64,000 nt of DNA from Sedimenticola hydrogenitrophicus. GTDB taxonomy: Bacteria; Pseudomonadota; Gammaproteobacteria; Chromatiales; Chromatiaceae. Below the pieces are notes generated by a model. It had not been told where the DNA came from, did no database searches, and saw only the letters and a program-made list of their open reading frames with translations. This document shows positions 9,108 through 18,112 of this stretch, one piece after another. The position numbers and the translations under genes were made by a program. Each line of letters begins with the position of its first letter. Position 1 is the stretch's first letter. The DNA lies in assembly GCF_029017505.1 (NCBI RefSeq), contig NZ_JAQGEI010000022.1:30676-94675 (forward strand), given 5' to 3'.

Positions 9108-9419
9108 ATGGCGGATAGCTCAAACAAACAACTAGAACAGGTTTTCTTGGTTCAGGAAATTCTTCCTGATACGACAGAATTTTTTGAGGAGGAACCTCAA
9201 GAGATCGAAGCTGCCATCGGCGATGCCGACATAGTTCTAGATACAAATGTATTGCTAATCCCCTTTGGCGCTGGCGCCGCCAGCCTGATAGAGATCGTTA
9301 AGGTCTATTCCGAGATCAAGGGACGGAAAAGGCTCTACGTTCTAGCACAAGTAGCAGGGGAGTTTGTTAAGAATCGACCATCTAAGCTTGCTCAGCGTCT
9401 GGCAAGTTCACCCAAATAA
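9108..9419 (+). pseudogene. Truncated PIN-like domain protein (N-terminal fragment)
   Basis: A 103-residue product with the start of a PIN-like nuclease domain: DADIVLDTNVLLIPF carries the first conserved Asp and Asn of the active site, followed by ELRxL-like helices ending in GEFVKNRPSKLAQ. Full-length members of the PIN-like (DUF4935-type) group that start this way are several hundred residues long. Here the frame stops at 9419, and no continuation is seen in the other frames downstream. An AGGGGAA ribosome site precedes the ATG. I read it as a gene remnant in an acquired patch. Translation of the short product cannot be excluded. Confidence 0.55.
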
Positions 9420-9478
9420 ATTGTTATTGCCTTCGTGATTATATTTTTTGTAATCGATTAATCAAATCAGGATGGTTT

Positions 9479-10075
9479 ATGTTTAAAATTATTTTTTCCA
9501 CTATTACTGCAACTATCATAATTATCACTTTCGTCGCTTCGATGTTTATAAATAGTATATTGGGAATATTCGGGCTAGTCTCTACCTCGCTTGACTCGTT
9601 GAATAGCCTACAAGAGTCAAAAGAAATAATGGAAAAGATGAAAAAGCGCCATAAAGATAAAAAGCTAAACTTGCCGAAAAAATTTGTAAAACGTTCTAGT
9701 AAAAAAATTGCATCTTCAGCAGTTACTGCAGCAACCATTGGAACCGCCGGGGTTGTAATTACAGTGGCAGGCCTCGAAGTTTATGATTACTGTGAGGACA
9801 GAAAAGAGTTACATGAAGATGAAAATATATTATTTAAAACAAACTCCGAGTTTGATTATACGCAGTGTCTTGCCGATGCAAAAAATGATTCGAATGAAAT
9901 AATTATTTCTGTAAAAAAAGCTGTTCCAGAAATGGTTGATTCCGCATGGGAAGATACTAAAGACATTAGTAATGAAATGTGGGCGTTTACTAAAAAGATT
10001 AGTACTGAAACATGGAGTTCGGCAACTAGTGCTGGCGGAAAACTGTGGCAATCACTTACAGACTGGGTTAACTAA
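9479..10075 (+). CDS. Small membrane protein of unknown function
   Basis: Not recognised. The 198-residue product has an N-terminal hydrophobic helix (about residues 5-35), a lysine-rich region (MKKRHKDKKLNLPKKF), a second hydrophobic Gly/Ala-rich segment (about 80-100, TAATIGTAGVVITVAGLEV) and an acidic, Trp-containing C-terminal tail (ending WQSLTDWVN). That suggests a protein with one or two membrane spans and a soluble end. The gene is strongly AT-rich, unlike everything around it. It lies in the same direction as the PIN-like remnant, which supports recent acquisition as a small island. Confidence 0.6.
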   Translation: MFKIIFSTITATIIIITFVASMFINSILGIFGLVSTSLDSLNSLQESKEIMEKMKKRHKDKKLNLPKKFVKRSSKKIASSAVTAATIGTAGVVITVAGLEVYDYCEDRKELHEDENILFKTNSEFDYTQCLADAKNDSNEIIISVKKAVPEMVDSAWEDTKDISNEMWAFTKKISTETWSSATSAGGKLWQSLTDWVN

Positions 10076-10242
10076 GACAGATAATTTTCAATTTTTATAA
10101 AAGCTCTAACAATAACTGGCTGATACAGGGCATGGGCATCGCGGCGATACCGACGGGGTTGTACGCTTGGCGTTGGTCGAAGCACGGATACTGTAGAAGA
10201 AACGGAAATCGGTTGCAAATTCGACGAACAGTGAGGGAACCA

Positions 10243-10437
10243 ATGAACCTAGATGATCTGAAGCGTTTATCGAAGCATGTAAGTGAGAAGAGCGAAAACC
10301 TGGGGAAGCAAGCACAGGAGGCCGTCACTCGCGTTAGAAAGCGCGGCGTGAAAGAAACGCTAAATGATGCCGTAGAGGCCGTCACCGACAGTGCGAGCGA
10401 ACTCACAAACAATGCTGAAAACAGACATCCGATTTGA
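10243..10437 (+). CDS. Small charged helical protein of unknown function
   Basis: A 64-residue product. The ATG at 10243 is chosen because GAGGG lies five bases upstream; the frame is open further upstream to 10132, but that part looks non-coding. The sequence is hydrophilic and probably entirely helical, with recurring Lys/Glu/Ala patterns (KHVSEKSENLGKQAQEAV, KETLNDAVEAVTDSASEL). It is reminiscent of LEA-like or YtxH/CsbD-like stress proteins, but no family can be named. It is the last element of the AT-rich patch and runs towards aprA. Confidence 0.45.
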   Translation: MNLDDLKRLSKHVSEKSENLGKQAQEAVTRVRKRGVKETLNDAVEAVTDSASELTNNAENRHPI

Positions 10438-10566
10438 ATCATGTCTGAGCTTATCTGCCACAAAGGCCCTGCTATCCGTGACATGAATCTTGTCGACCTG
10501 CATTGACCGTAAATCCCCGCCCTCCGATCGAGGCACCCGGAATCCCACCTGGGCGGATTATGGGAA

Positions 10567-12411
10567 TCAGTCCACGATGTGGTGTACCGGCAGCTTGCTC
10601 ATGTCCCATTCGCCGCTCTTCGGGTCATACCGGGAGGCGGTGAAGACATGCCATTCGACGTCATCCAGCTTGGGATAGTCGGCGCGGTAGTAGTAACCCG
10701 GCCAGCGGGTTTCCTGGCGATACAGGGTGTGCCGGGTCACCGACTCCGAGGTCCAGACCCGGTGATTGAGTTCCCACGCCCGCTGCAGCTGGTGGAGGTC
10801 CTCGGCACCGAGCTTTTGCAGGTCCTCCTTCAGCATGGACAGAAGCTCCAGGCCGCGCCTGAGCATCGGCTCGTTGGCTGTATAAAAGGTACTGATACCG
10901 CCGGCGTACTCATCCATGATCTTTTCCAGCCGCTGCAGGCCCTGCAGCGGGGAGATGTAGCTGGGCGATACGCTGCCGGCAACGATCTCGTTGCGGCCCA
11001 CGGTGTAGTTTTCCAGTGGCATGAAGATGGTCTCTTCGAGCCGCTTGATCTCGGCCTCATCCACCTCGGGCCGCTCCCCACTCCGCTCCGTGACATACCT
11101 GACGGCCGACTTGCCGGCTATCCGGCCCTCGGTAAAGGAGCCGGAGGAGAACTTGTGCGCGGAACCGCCGATCGTATCCCCGGCCCCGAACAGCCCGTCA
11201 ATGCTCATCATCCGGTTGTATCCCCACTGGTAGTCCGCCGGGGCGCAGTCCTCCGGGCCGCTGGCCCAGGCACCGGAACAGGTGGCGTGGGAGCCCATGA
11301 TGTAGGGTTCGGAGGTGATCAGTTCGGACGGTTTTTCCTTCGGGTCGATGTTCTGGGAGGCCCAGACCACCGCCTGGCCGATGGTCATATCGAGAAAATC
11401 CTCCCAGCCGATCTCCTCCTTCTCCCGGCTGTCGAGCGATGCCTGGGTCTGCATGTAGATGGGCCCCCGGCCCGCCTTGATTTCCTCCAGCATGGCGTGA
11501 TTGCGCAGGCAGGTCGGTACCGGCTGCTGCTCGGCATACTTGCCGACCAGCGCCTTGATCTCCTCGAACCGGGCCTCCTCGTAGCGCTCGCCGTAGGCGT
11601 TGGTGGCATAGGCCTTGAGCAGCAGGAACCAGGCCCCCACCGGACCGTAACCGTCCTTGAAACGGGCGAGCACGATCTTGTTCTCCATCTGGGTCATTTT
11701 CACCCCGACCGGTATCAGCAGGCCGTAGGCCGAAGCACTGCTCCACGGGGCATACCAGGTCCGGCCCACGCCCTCGCCGATAGAGCGCGCCTTGTAGATG
11801 TGGGAGGCGCCGCCGGCGGCCACGATGACCGCCTTCGCCCGGAACACATAATAGTTGCCGTCCCGGACACTGAAACCGACCGCGCCGGCCACCCGGTCGG
11901 GGCGCGTCTTGTCCAGCAGCAGATGGGTCACCATGATCCGGTTGTACACCTCGCTGGCGGACTTCCGGGCGGCCTCGGCGATGATCGGTTTGTAGCTCTC
12001 GCCATGGATCATGATCTGCCAGCGCCCCTCCCGCAGGTAGCGGCCGGTCTCCTGGTTCTTCATGATCGGCAATCCCCACTCCTCGAACTTGTGCACCGTG
12101 GCGTCGACGTGCCGGGCGATGTCGAACACCAGGTCCTCGCGCACCAGCCCCATCAGGTCATTTCGCGCATAGCGCACATGGTCCTCCGGCCGGTTTTCAT
12201 CCCAGCGCATACCCATGTAACAGTTGATCGCCGACAGGCCGTGGGCGACGGCGCCGCTGCGCTCGATATTGGCCTTTTCAACCAGCACGATCTTCAGGTT
12301 CCGCCCCCAATAGCGGGATTCATAGGTGGCGCCGCAGCCACCAAAACCGCCGCCGATGATGAGGATGTCCGAATCCACAAAGCGGGTTTTCCGGGATGAG
12401 AATAGCGCCAT
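10567..12411 (-). CDS. aprA: AprA, dissimilatory APS reductase alpha subunit
   Basis: The flavoprotein subunit (614 residues) of adenylylsulfate reductase. In sulfur oxidisers it runs in reverse, combining sulfite with AMP to give APS in the cytoplasm. An N-terminal FAD-binding dinucleotide fold is visible (ILIIGGGFGGCGATYE). Family-typical segments include GAVAHGLSAINCYMG and SHATCSGAWASGPEDCAP. It is the third gene of aprMBA. The ATG at 12411 lies four bases after the aprB stop; a longer frame to 12459 would overlap aprB and is rejected. The sat and hdr/qmo genes are not in this window. Confidence 0.96.
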   Translation of the reverse strand: MALFSSRKTRFVDSDILIIGGGFGGCGATYESRYWGRNLKIVLVEKANIERSGAVAHGLSAINCYMGMRWDENRPEDHVRYARNDLMGLVREDLVFDIARHVDATVHKFEEWGLPIMKNQETGRYLREGRWQIMIHGESYKPIIAEAARKSASEVYNRIMVTHLLLDKTRPDRVAGAVGFSVRDGNYYVFRAKAVIVAAGGASHIYKARSIGEGVGRTWYAPWSSASAYGLLIPVGVKMTQMENKIVLARFKDGYGPVGAWFLLLKAYATNAYGERYEEARFEEIKALVGKYAEQQPVPTCLRNHAMLEEIKAGRGPIYMQTQASLDSREKEEIGWEDFLDMTIGQAVVWASQNIDPKEKPSELITSEPYIMGSHATCSGAWASGPEDCAPADYQWGYNRMMSIDGLFGAGDTIGGSAHKFSSGSFTEGRIAGKSAVRYVTERSGERPEVDEAEIKRLEETIFMPLENYTVGRNEIVAGSVSPSYISPLQGLQRLEKIMDEYAGGISTFYTANEPMLRRGLELLSMLKEDLQKLGAEDLHQLQRAWELNHRVWTSESVTRHTLYRQETRWPGYYYRADYPKLDDVEWHVFTASRYDPKSGEWDMSKLPVHHIVD

Positions 12412-12415
12412 GGCA

Positions 12416-12871
12416 TTACACCTTGTTGTTGCGGGAGAGGGGTAGCGTGGGCAGCGCATCGACCTCGAGCGCTTCGGGCTCGTGCGCGAGCAGCGCCGTG
12501 CCGAGGCCGGCTGCGTCCGGCACCGTGTAATCGGCGGGCGGCTTGATGGAGCCCCAGGGGGTGGTGCGAATCGGGAATCGAAACTCCTTCACCCGCCCAT
12601 CGCGGTATTTTATCTTCCAGGAGATCATGCCCTTCTCCTCCTCCCGGAGCACCCGGACGCTGTGTCCCAGCGGTGCAAAGTCGGCATAGCCACGGACGTC
12701 GATCGCGTGCTGAGGACAGGCCTTGACGCAGGAGTAGCACTCCCAGCAGAAATTGGGCTCGATGTTGTAGGCCCGGCGGTAGGTGCGGTCGATGTGCATG
12801 ATGTCGGACGGGCAGATGTCCACGCACTCGCCGCAGCCGTCACATCGCGTCATGTAGACAAAGGTGGGCAT
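12416..12871 (-). CDS. aprB: AprB, APS reductase beta subunit
   Basis: The iron-sulfur subunit (151 residues) that relays electrons between AprA and the membrane partner. Two [4Fe-4S] motifs are clear: CDGCGECVDICP at about residues 10-21 and CWECYSCVKACP after it. The C-terminal tail (about residues 100-151) wraps AprA in known structures. The start MPTFVYMTRCDGCG is the standard AprB N-terminus; the frame extends to 13009 but that part overlaps aprM. Spacing to aprM is four bases and to aprA four bases, so the operon is tight. Confidence 0.96.
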   Translation of the reverse strand: MPTFVYMTRCDGCGECVDICPSDIMHIDRTYRRAYNIEPNFCWECYSCVKACPQHAIDVRGYADFAPLGHSVRVLREEEKGMISWKIKYRDGRVKEFRFPIRTTPWGSIKPPADYTVPDAAGLGTALLAHEPEALEVDALPTLPLSRNNKV

Positions 12872-12875
12872 CCGA

Positions 12876-13634
12876 TCAGCTCCCGAGTTTGCGAACGTTG
12901 GCGGGCGTCGGCAGGTTGGATGAACCATTGGCCTCCGCCACCCGTTTCTGCAAGGCCGCCGCCGGCTTGTAAAACATATGGGCAAACTTGGACCAGGGCA
13001 CAGAACCAAACAGCAGCGTAGTGAACAGTATGTAGATACCGAAAACGACCTGGGTCGCGGTCAGATTGCCCGTTGCCTGCACGATCTCCCAGATGAGCGC
13101 GAAGCTGACGCTCGCCAACAGAGTAACGATGAACAGGTCGGCACGCACCAGACGGAAGGGCGAATGGCCCTCTTTGGCGACATCCACCCGGAGGAAGAAG
13201 AAAAACCAGTAACCACCGGTGAGCACCATCAGCGCGCCGATATTCCACAGCAGCGGCAGGATCGCCGGCGCCGGCGTGGCGGGTGTCGGATAGCCGAACA
13301 CCATCACGATGGTGGTGATGAGATAGGACAGGAAACCGTAGAACATCAGCAGGTGGGAGATGCGTCGCCTCGGATTACAGAATTCGCCGGAGGTTACCAC
13401 CTCCTTGAGGAAGGTCCTGGCGGCCAGGGCGGCGTGATCCAGGCCGCTGAGCGGCCGCTCGGCTTCGCACCTCGATCGCTTCCACTGGCGTATGAAAAAT
13501 TCGGCGCTGCGTTTGTGCAGCATGTCGACCAGGGTGCCAATGGCAACCGCCAGGATCATCAGAACGAGGTAAACCTGCATGACCAGCGGGGAGAGAAAAA
13601 CCGTCAGGTCGGCGAACGGATTGCTGGTGAACAT
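12876..13634 (-). CDS. aprM: AprM, putative membrane anchor of APS reductase
   Basis: A 252-residue integral membrane protein with about five or six hydrophobic helices, first in aprMBA. In Allochromatium-type sulfur oxidisers AprM is proposed to link AprBA to the quinone pool in place of the QmoABC complex. A cytoplasmic CNPRRRISHLLMFYGFLSYL segment resembles heterodisulfide-reductase/NarI-like membrane subunits. The ATG at 13634 has GGGAGGG eight bases upstream; the GTG at 13643 would leave no spacing. The presence of AprM indicates an oxidative direction for this APS reductase. Confidence 0.88.
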   Translation of the reverse strand: MFTSNPFADLTVFLSPLVMQVYLVLMILAVAIGTLVDMLHKRSAEFFIRQWKRSRCEAERPLSGLDHAALAARTFLKEVVTSGEFCNPRRRISHLLMFYGFLSYLITTIVMVFGYPTPATPAPAILPLLWNIGALMVLTGGYWFFFFLRVDVAKEGHSPFRLVRADLFIVTLLASVSFALIWEIVQATGNLTATQVVFGIYILFTTLLFGSVPWSKFAHMFYKPAAALQKRVAEANGSSNLPTPANVRKLGS

Positions 13635-13998
13635 GTGGATCACCCTCCCTGTGGGTCTGCTCTTAATTGAACCGGGCTATGGCCGCTTCAATGGCCAGCC
13701 GTTGACCCGGAGGTCCGCATAAGACCGGTCAACCTACAGACATGCATCGATCGGTGCACTCCGCCACCCGGTCCACCCGGTAAGGTCGACATTCAGGCGT
13801 GGATCATGAAGGGGCGATTGGGCTGGCCCCGGAAGCTGAACGAGCCCCGGGCAGGAGAATGTCCAGCGATAAAAAGTCCCCGGGAACCGCCCGGGACCCC
13901 GCGGAGTACGGCGTACAAAAAAGCATAGACGTCCTTTTCCGACAAATCTACTTGCCGTTTGGTGGGGTGGGCATAAAAAACCTGCCCACCCTGCATAA
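13635..13998. other. Intergenic region between aprM and dbpA
   Basis: No gene is supported in these 364 bases. The aprMBA promoter should lie in 13640-13760, but no sharp -10/-35 pair stands out. Near dbpA there is a 9-base inverted repeat (GGGTGGGCA...TGCCCACCC, about 13968-13992) with a loop of TAAAAAACC. It may stop dbpA transcription although it lacks a trailing U-run. Confidence 0.5.
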
Positions 13999-15387
13999 CT
14001 AGCCACCCATCAACCGAACACGAAACGAACGCCCCTTCAGTTTTCCCTCGGCCAGTTTTTTCAATGCCGGCTTCAACGCCTCGCGGCTCACCGCGACATA
14101 GGTCCGGTTATCCGCCACATTGATCTTTCCGACCTGTTTTCCCGCAATGCCCTGCTCCCCGGTCAAGGCGCCCAGTATGTCGCCGGGACGCAGTTTCTGT
14201 TTCTTGCCGCCATCGATCTGCAGCGTCGCCATGGCGGGTTGCATGGCCGGCCGATCCAATAACGCTACCGGCGGCAGTGGTTCGCTATCCAGGATCGGAT
14301 CGATGCCGGCCTCCAACAGGGCTACCCGATGACTCTCCTTGTCATCGTACAGGGAGCAGGCGAGCCCCTTGCCGCCGGCCCGACCGGTGCGGCCGATCCG
14401 GTGCAGGTGGATCTCGGCATCATGGGCGATGTGATAGTTGATCACCGCATCCAGGGCATCGATATCCAGCCCCCGTGCCGCCACGTCGGTGGCGACCAGG
14501 ATGGCGGCGCTTCGGTTGGCAAAGCGCACCAGGGTCTCATCCCGATCCCGCTGCTCAAGGTCCCCATGCAGGGCCAGCGCGCTAAACCCGGCGGCCACTA
14601 ACCGGTCCGCCACCTCCTGGGTCTCTTTCTTGGTATTGCAGAACACCAGGGTCGATTCGGGACGAAAGTGTGACAGCAGCAGACGCAGTGCGGTCAGACG
14701 CTGTTGATTGTCAGCCACCTTGTAGAAGTGCTGTTCAATGCTGGCATTGTCATGGCTGGAGGCCACCTGGATCATGACCGGCTCGGTCATGATGCGCCGG
14801 GCGATGGCCTGAATCCGATCGGGGAAGGTGGCGCTGAACAGCAGCGTCTGCCGCTGCCCGGGCGTCTGATCGACAATGCGTTCCAGCGCCTCCTGAAAGC
14901 CCATGTCCAGCATGCGGTCCGCCTCATCCAGGATGAGCGTATGCACGGCATCCAGCCGCAGCGTCCCCCTGCCGAGGTGGTCCTCGATGCGGCCCGGGGT
15001 ACCCACAATGATGTGGGCGCCGTGTTCCAGCGAACCCGCCTGCGGTCCGAACGGCATACCGCCACACAGGGCCAGCACCTTGATGTTGTGGATGCCCCGC
15101 CCCAGCCGGCGAATCTCCTGGGCCACCTGATCCGCCAGCTCCCGGGTGGGACAGAGCACCAGCGACTGGATGCGAAAACGTTTCACATCGAGTTTCTGCA
15201 GCAGCCCCAGCGCAAACGCGGCGGTTTTTCCCGAGCCGGTCTTGCCCTGGGCGATCACATCCTTGCCCGCCAGAATGGGCGGCAGACTCCGCGCCTGTAT
15301 CGGCGTCATCGCGGCATAACCCAGGGTCGCCAGGTTATCCAGCAGATCGGTGTGCAGGTCCAGGGATGAAAAGGGGGTGGGATTCAA
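13999..15387 (-). CDS. dbpA: DbpA, DEAD-box RNA helicase
   Basis: A 462-residue DEAD-box helicase of the DbpA type, which remodels the peptidyl-transferase region of 23S rRNA during large-subunit assembly. Motifs in order: Q-motif (AMTPIQ), motif I (GKTGSGKT), PTRELA, TPGR, DEAD (ILDEADRMLDMGF), SAT (FSATFP), and the C-terminal RecA-like domain with ARGLDI and HRIGRTGRAG. The last 75 residues form the DbpA RNA-binding domain (LRPGDILGALTGE, VADNRTYVAVSR, SFRVRLMGG), which distinguishes it from RhlE or SrmB. Confidence 0.95.
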   Translation of the reverse strand: MNPTPFSSLDLHTDLLDNLATLGYAAMTPIQARSLPPILAGKDVIAQGKTGSGKTAAFALGLLQKLDVKRFRIQSLVLCPTRELADQVAQEIRRLGRGIHNIKVLALCGGMPFGPQAGSLEHGAHIIVGTPGRIEDHLGRGTLRLDAVHTLILDEADRMLDMGFQEALERIVDQTPGQRQTLLFSATFPDRIQAIARRIMTEPVMIQVASSHDNASIEQHFYKVADNQQRLTALRLLLSHFRPESTLVFCNTKKETQEVADRLVAAGFSALALHGDLEQRDRDETLVRFANRSAAILVATDVAARGLDIDALDAVINYHIAHDAEIHLHRIGRTGRAGGKGLACSLYDDKESHRVALLEAGIDPILDSEPLPPVALLDRPAMQPAMATLQIDGGKKQKLRPGDILGALTGEQGIAGKQVGKINVADNRTYVAVSREALKPALKKLAEGKLKGRSFRVRLMGG

Positions 15388-15431
15388 GATGGTTGTCCTT
15401 TAGTGTTTTACTCGTAGATTCCTATAGGCGT

Positions 15432-15598
15432 CGGAGTCGAATGGCACTTACTTAAGCTTAAAACTCCCGTCATCCCGGCGCAGGCCGGGATGACGGTGAT
15501 TCTTGACTTAAGTAAGTGCCATTCGGGTCGGAGTCAACTTTGATGGACATTGTCGTATGAAATGCCCCGTTTCCATGATCAAATTTGACTCCGACCCC
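15432..15598. repeat. Composite palindromic repeat, family A, copy 2
   Basis: It begins CGGAGTCGAATGGCACTTAC and carries the inverse CTTAAGTAAGTGCCATTCGG at about 15504-15527. A second palindrome (GGAGTCAACTTTGAT...ATCAAATTTGACTCC) follows. Both halves match copy 1 at 5776-6070, which has a longer centre. Confidence 0.85.
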
Positions 15599-15611
15599 TG
15601 TCCCGTTGCCG

Positions 15612-15684
15612 GTCTCACGTGATGGCTGGATCAATATCGGCCAACAAGGCAGGCCAATCACTTACAGACTGGGTGAGTAGATAC
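15612..15684. repeat. Partial copy of the GTAACTACTCAC element (family C)
   Basis: The string GGCCAACAAGGCAGGCCAAT followed by CACTTACAGACTGGGTGAGTAG matches one end of the 200-base family C elements at 21066, 38113 and 40181. Only half an element is present, downstream of uup and next to a family A copy. Confidence 0.75.
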
Positions 15685-15756
15685 CAATTCAGAATATAAC
15701 TCTAGCCATGGCCTGGTAATGGGGCAGGTTTTTTCCGCCCATCCTGCCACGCCCCC

Positions 15757-17652
15757 TCAGGACTCCAGCTCCTCCCAGCGCCCATAGGCCTCGTCCAGTG
15801 CCGCCTCGGTCTCCTGCAGCTGTTGCTGCACCTTCGCCTTATCCTCCCGCGGTCTTTTATAGAAGGCGGGATCGGCCACGGTCATCTGCAACCGTGCCAG
15901 TTCACCCTCCAGCTGTTCGATCCGTTTCGGCAGTTCATCCAGCTCGCGCTGATCCTTGTAACTCAGTTTTTTCGGCTTATCGGACGCCGCGACCGGGGCA
16001 CGTTTGGCCGCTTCGGTCTTGGCGGGTGACGATTTCGCAGCCGGCTCGAGCAACGGCGCCTTGCGCTGACTGAGCCAGTCGTCATAGCCACCCACGTACT
16101 CGTTGATCCGCCCCTCCCCCTCGAACACCAGGGTGCTGGTCACCACGTTGTTGAGGAACACCCGGTCATGGCTTACCAGCAGCAGGGTGCCCTGGTAGTC
16201 CAGCAGCAGCTCCTCCAGCAGCTCCAGGGTCTCCACATCCAGGTCGTTGGTCGGTTCGTCCATCACCAGCACATTGGCGCTCTTGCTGAACAGCCGCGCC
16301 AGCAACAGCCGGTTGCGCTCGCCGCCGGAGAGCGCCTTGACCGGCTGCCGGACCCGGTCCGGGGTGAACAGGAAGTCCTGCAGGTAACTGATCACATGTT
16401 TGCTCTGGCCGTTGATCTCCACCTTGTCGCTGCCGTCGGCCACGTTGTCCTGCACCGACTTCTCGTCATCCAGCTGGGCGCGCAGCTGATCGAAATAGGC
16501 CACCTCCAGCTTGGTGCCGTGCTTGACCGTACCGCTGTCCGGCTGCAGCTTGCCGAGCAGCAGGTTGAGCAGGGTGGTCTTGCCGGCCCCGTTGGGACCG
16601 ATGACGCCGATTCGATCCCCGCGCATGATGGTGGTGGAGAAGTCGCGCACGATCGGATTTCCGTCCCAGGCGTAGCTGATGCCTTCCACTTCAACCACCA
16701 GCTTGCCGGAGCGTTCCGCCTGTTGCAGCGCCATGCTGACATTGCCGGCGCGCTCACGGCGCTGCCTGCGTTCGGCGCGCAGCGCCTGCAGTGCCCGCAC
16801 CCGGCCCTCGTTACGGGTGCGCCGCGCCTTGATCCCCTGGCGGATCCACACCTCCTCCTGGGCCAGCTTCTTGTCGAAGCGGGCGTTGGCCTTCTCCTCG
16901 GCATTCAGCAGTTCCGCCTTGCGGCGCATGAAGTTGTCATAATCCCCCGGCCAGTCGGTAAGCTGGCCCCGGTCCAGTTCGATAATGCGGGTCGCCAGCT
17001 TGCGCAGGAACATGCGGTCGTGGGTGACGAACAGCAGGGTGCCCTCATAGTTGAGCAGGAACTCCTCCAGCCAGTCGATGGAGGCGATATCCAGATGGTT
17101 GGTCGGCTCGTCCAGCAGCAGCAGGTCCGGCGCCTGCACCAGCGCCCGGGCCAGCAGCACCCGGCGCTTCAGCCCGCCGGAGAGCGCCGCGAAGGCGAGA
17201 TCGGGATCCAGGGAAAGCTTGGAAAGCACCGTCTCGACCCGCTGCTCCGACTGCCAGCCATCCACCGCCTCCAGCTCGTGCTGTACCCGGGAGAGCTGAT
17301 CCAGCAGTCGCTCACTGCTCTCGGTAGCCAGCTGATGGCTGATCTGGTGAAAGCGGCGCACCAGATCTCCCAGTTCGCCCAAGCCGGTGGCCACCACATC
17401 GAACACCGACCCCACCAGCCCCGCGGGCACCTCCTGGGTCAGGCGGGTGATCACCGCCCCCTGCTGGATCGCGAACTCGCCGTCATCCGCCTGCAGTTCA
17501 CCGGCGATCAGCTTCATCAGGGTCGATTTGCCGGCACCGTTGCGGCCCAACAGGCAGATGCGCTCGCCCCGCTCGATCGCCAGGTTCAGTCCGTCCAGCA
17601 GGGCCGGGCCGCCGAAGCCCAGATGTATATTGCGCAGATTGATCAGCGCCAT
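15757..17652 (-). CDS. uup: Uup, ABC-F ATPase
   Basis: A 631-residue soluble ABC-F protein with two ATP-binding cassettes and no membrane segment. Walker A motifs are GRNGAGKST (about residue 37) and GPNGAGKTT (about residue 350). Signature sequences are [15 protein letters not shown] and [15 protein letters not shown], each followed by a Walker [10 protein letters not shown] or MDEPTNDLD. The linker is charged, and the C-terminus (about 560-631) is the coiled-coil DNA/RNA-binding domain typical of Uup. Uup-type proteins act on ribosomes or Holliday-junction intermediates and suppress transposon excision. That role is from the family, not from this sequence. Confidence 0.93.
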   Translation of the reverse strand: MALINLRNIHLGFGGPALLDGLNLAIERGERICLLGRNGAGKSTLMKLIAGELQADDGEFAIQQGAVITRLTQEVPAGLVGSVFDVVATGLGELGDLVRRFHQISHQLATESSERLLDQLSRVQHELEAVDGWQSEQRVETVLSKLSLDPDLAFAALSGGLKRRVLLARALVQAPDLLLLDEPTNHLDIASIDWLEEFLLNYEGTLLFVTHDRMFLRKLATRIIELDRGQLTDWPGDYDNFMRRKAELLNAEEKANARFDKKLAQEEVWIRQGIKARRTRNEGRVRALQALRAERRQRRERAGNVSMALQQAERSGKLVVEVEGISYAWDGNPIVRDFSTTIMRGDRIGVIGPNGAGKTTLLNLLLGKLQPDSGTVKHGTKLEVAYFDQLRAQLDDEKSVQDNVADGSDKVEINGQSKHVISYLQDFLFTPDRVRQPVKALSGGERNRLLLARLFSKSANVLVMDEPTNDLDVETLELLEELLLDYQGTLLLVSHDRVFLNNVVTSTLVFEGEGRINEYVGGYDDWLSQRKAPLLEPAAKSSPAKTEAAKRAPVAASDKPKKLSYKDQRELDELPKRIEQLEGELARLQMTVADPAFYKRPREDKAKVQQQLQETEAALDEAYGRWEELES

Positions 17653-18112
17653 TGCTCACCCGTCACACCATTATTCAAAGGGAGGGCGATTGTACCTCAG
17701 CCGGCTGATGCAGGATAACGCCATATTGTCGCCCGGCGTCCATAACCCGGAATATTTGCCGCTAACCCTGCGGGACTGGCAAACGAAATCATCAGCCGCA
17801 TTTGCGTCTATTCCATCCTCAGGTCCGTAAACGGTGCATGGCATCCTCGGCTCCGTAAACGGTACATCCCTGTACCACTTCTCCTGCACCACTCCTCGCG
17901 TTCATTCCATCCTTAGGGCTCGCGGCTAGAAAAACCGTGACCGGCAGCGCCCGGGGTAACCGGGGAATACGCACAATTTGATTACAACGGAAACCATCAG
18001 CGGCTAAACCGGTGGCACAGGAGGCGCCTGATATGTGAAGATTGCGGCAGCGACCCGCCAGGGCCATCCGATCACGACCCGCCGATCCAAACGACTTGGG
18101 AGAAGCCTTGAG
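17653..18112. other. Intergenic region between uup and trpB2
   Basis: No gene seen in 460 bases; uup and trpB2 are transcribed divergently from it. Bases 17809-17930 hold family E repeat units. GGGAGAAG just before 18113 is the likely trpB2 ribosome site. Confidence 0.6.
17841..17878. repeat. Family E repeat (CCGTAAACGGTACATCCCTG), copy 1
   Basis: A 38-base string identical to 34617-34654. A degenerate tandem copy (GGTCCGTAAACGGTGCATG) lies immediately upstream, and a related string (GGGTACGTCCCTGTACCAC) occurs near 35466. It contains short palindromes (GTAAACGGTAC; GTAC...GTAC). Confidence 0.8.

Noticed and set aside
10579..12399. 606-codon plus-strand frame opposite aprA
   Set aside because: Shadow frame with biased composition; aprA is unambiguous.
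16168..17718. Long plus-strand frame opposite uup
   Set aside because: Shadow frame; uup has complete ABC-F motifs on the minus strand.
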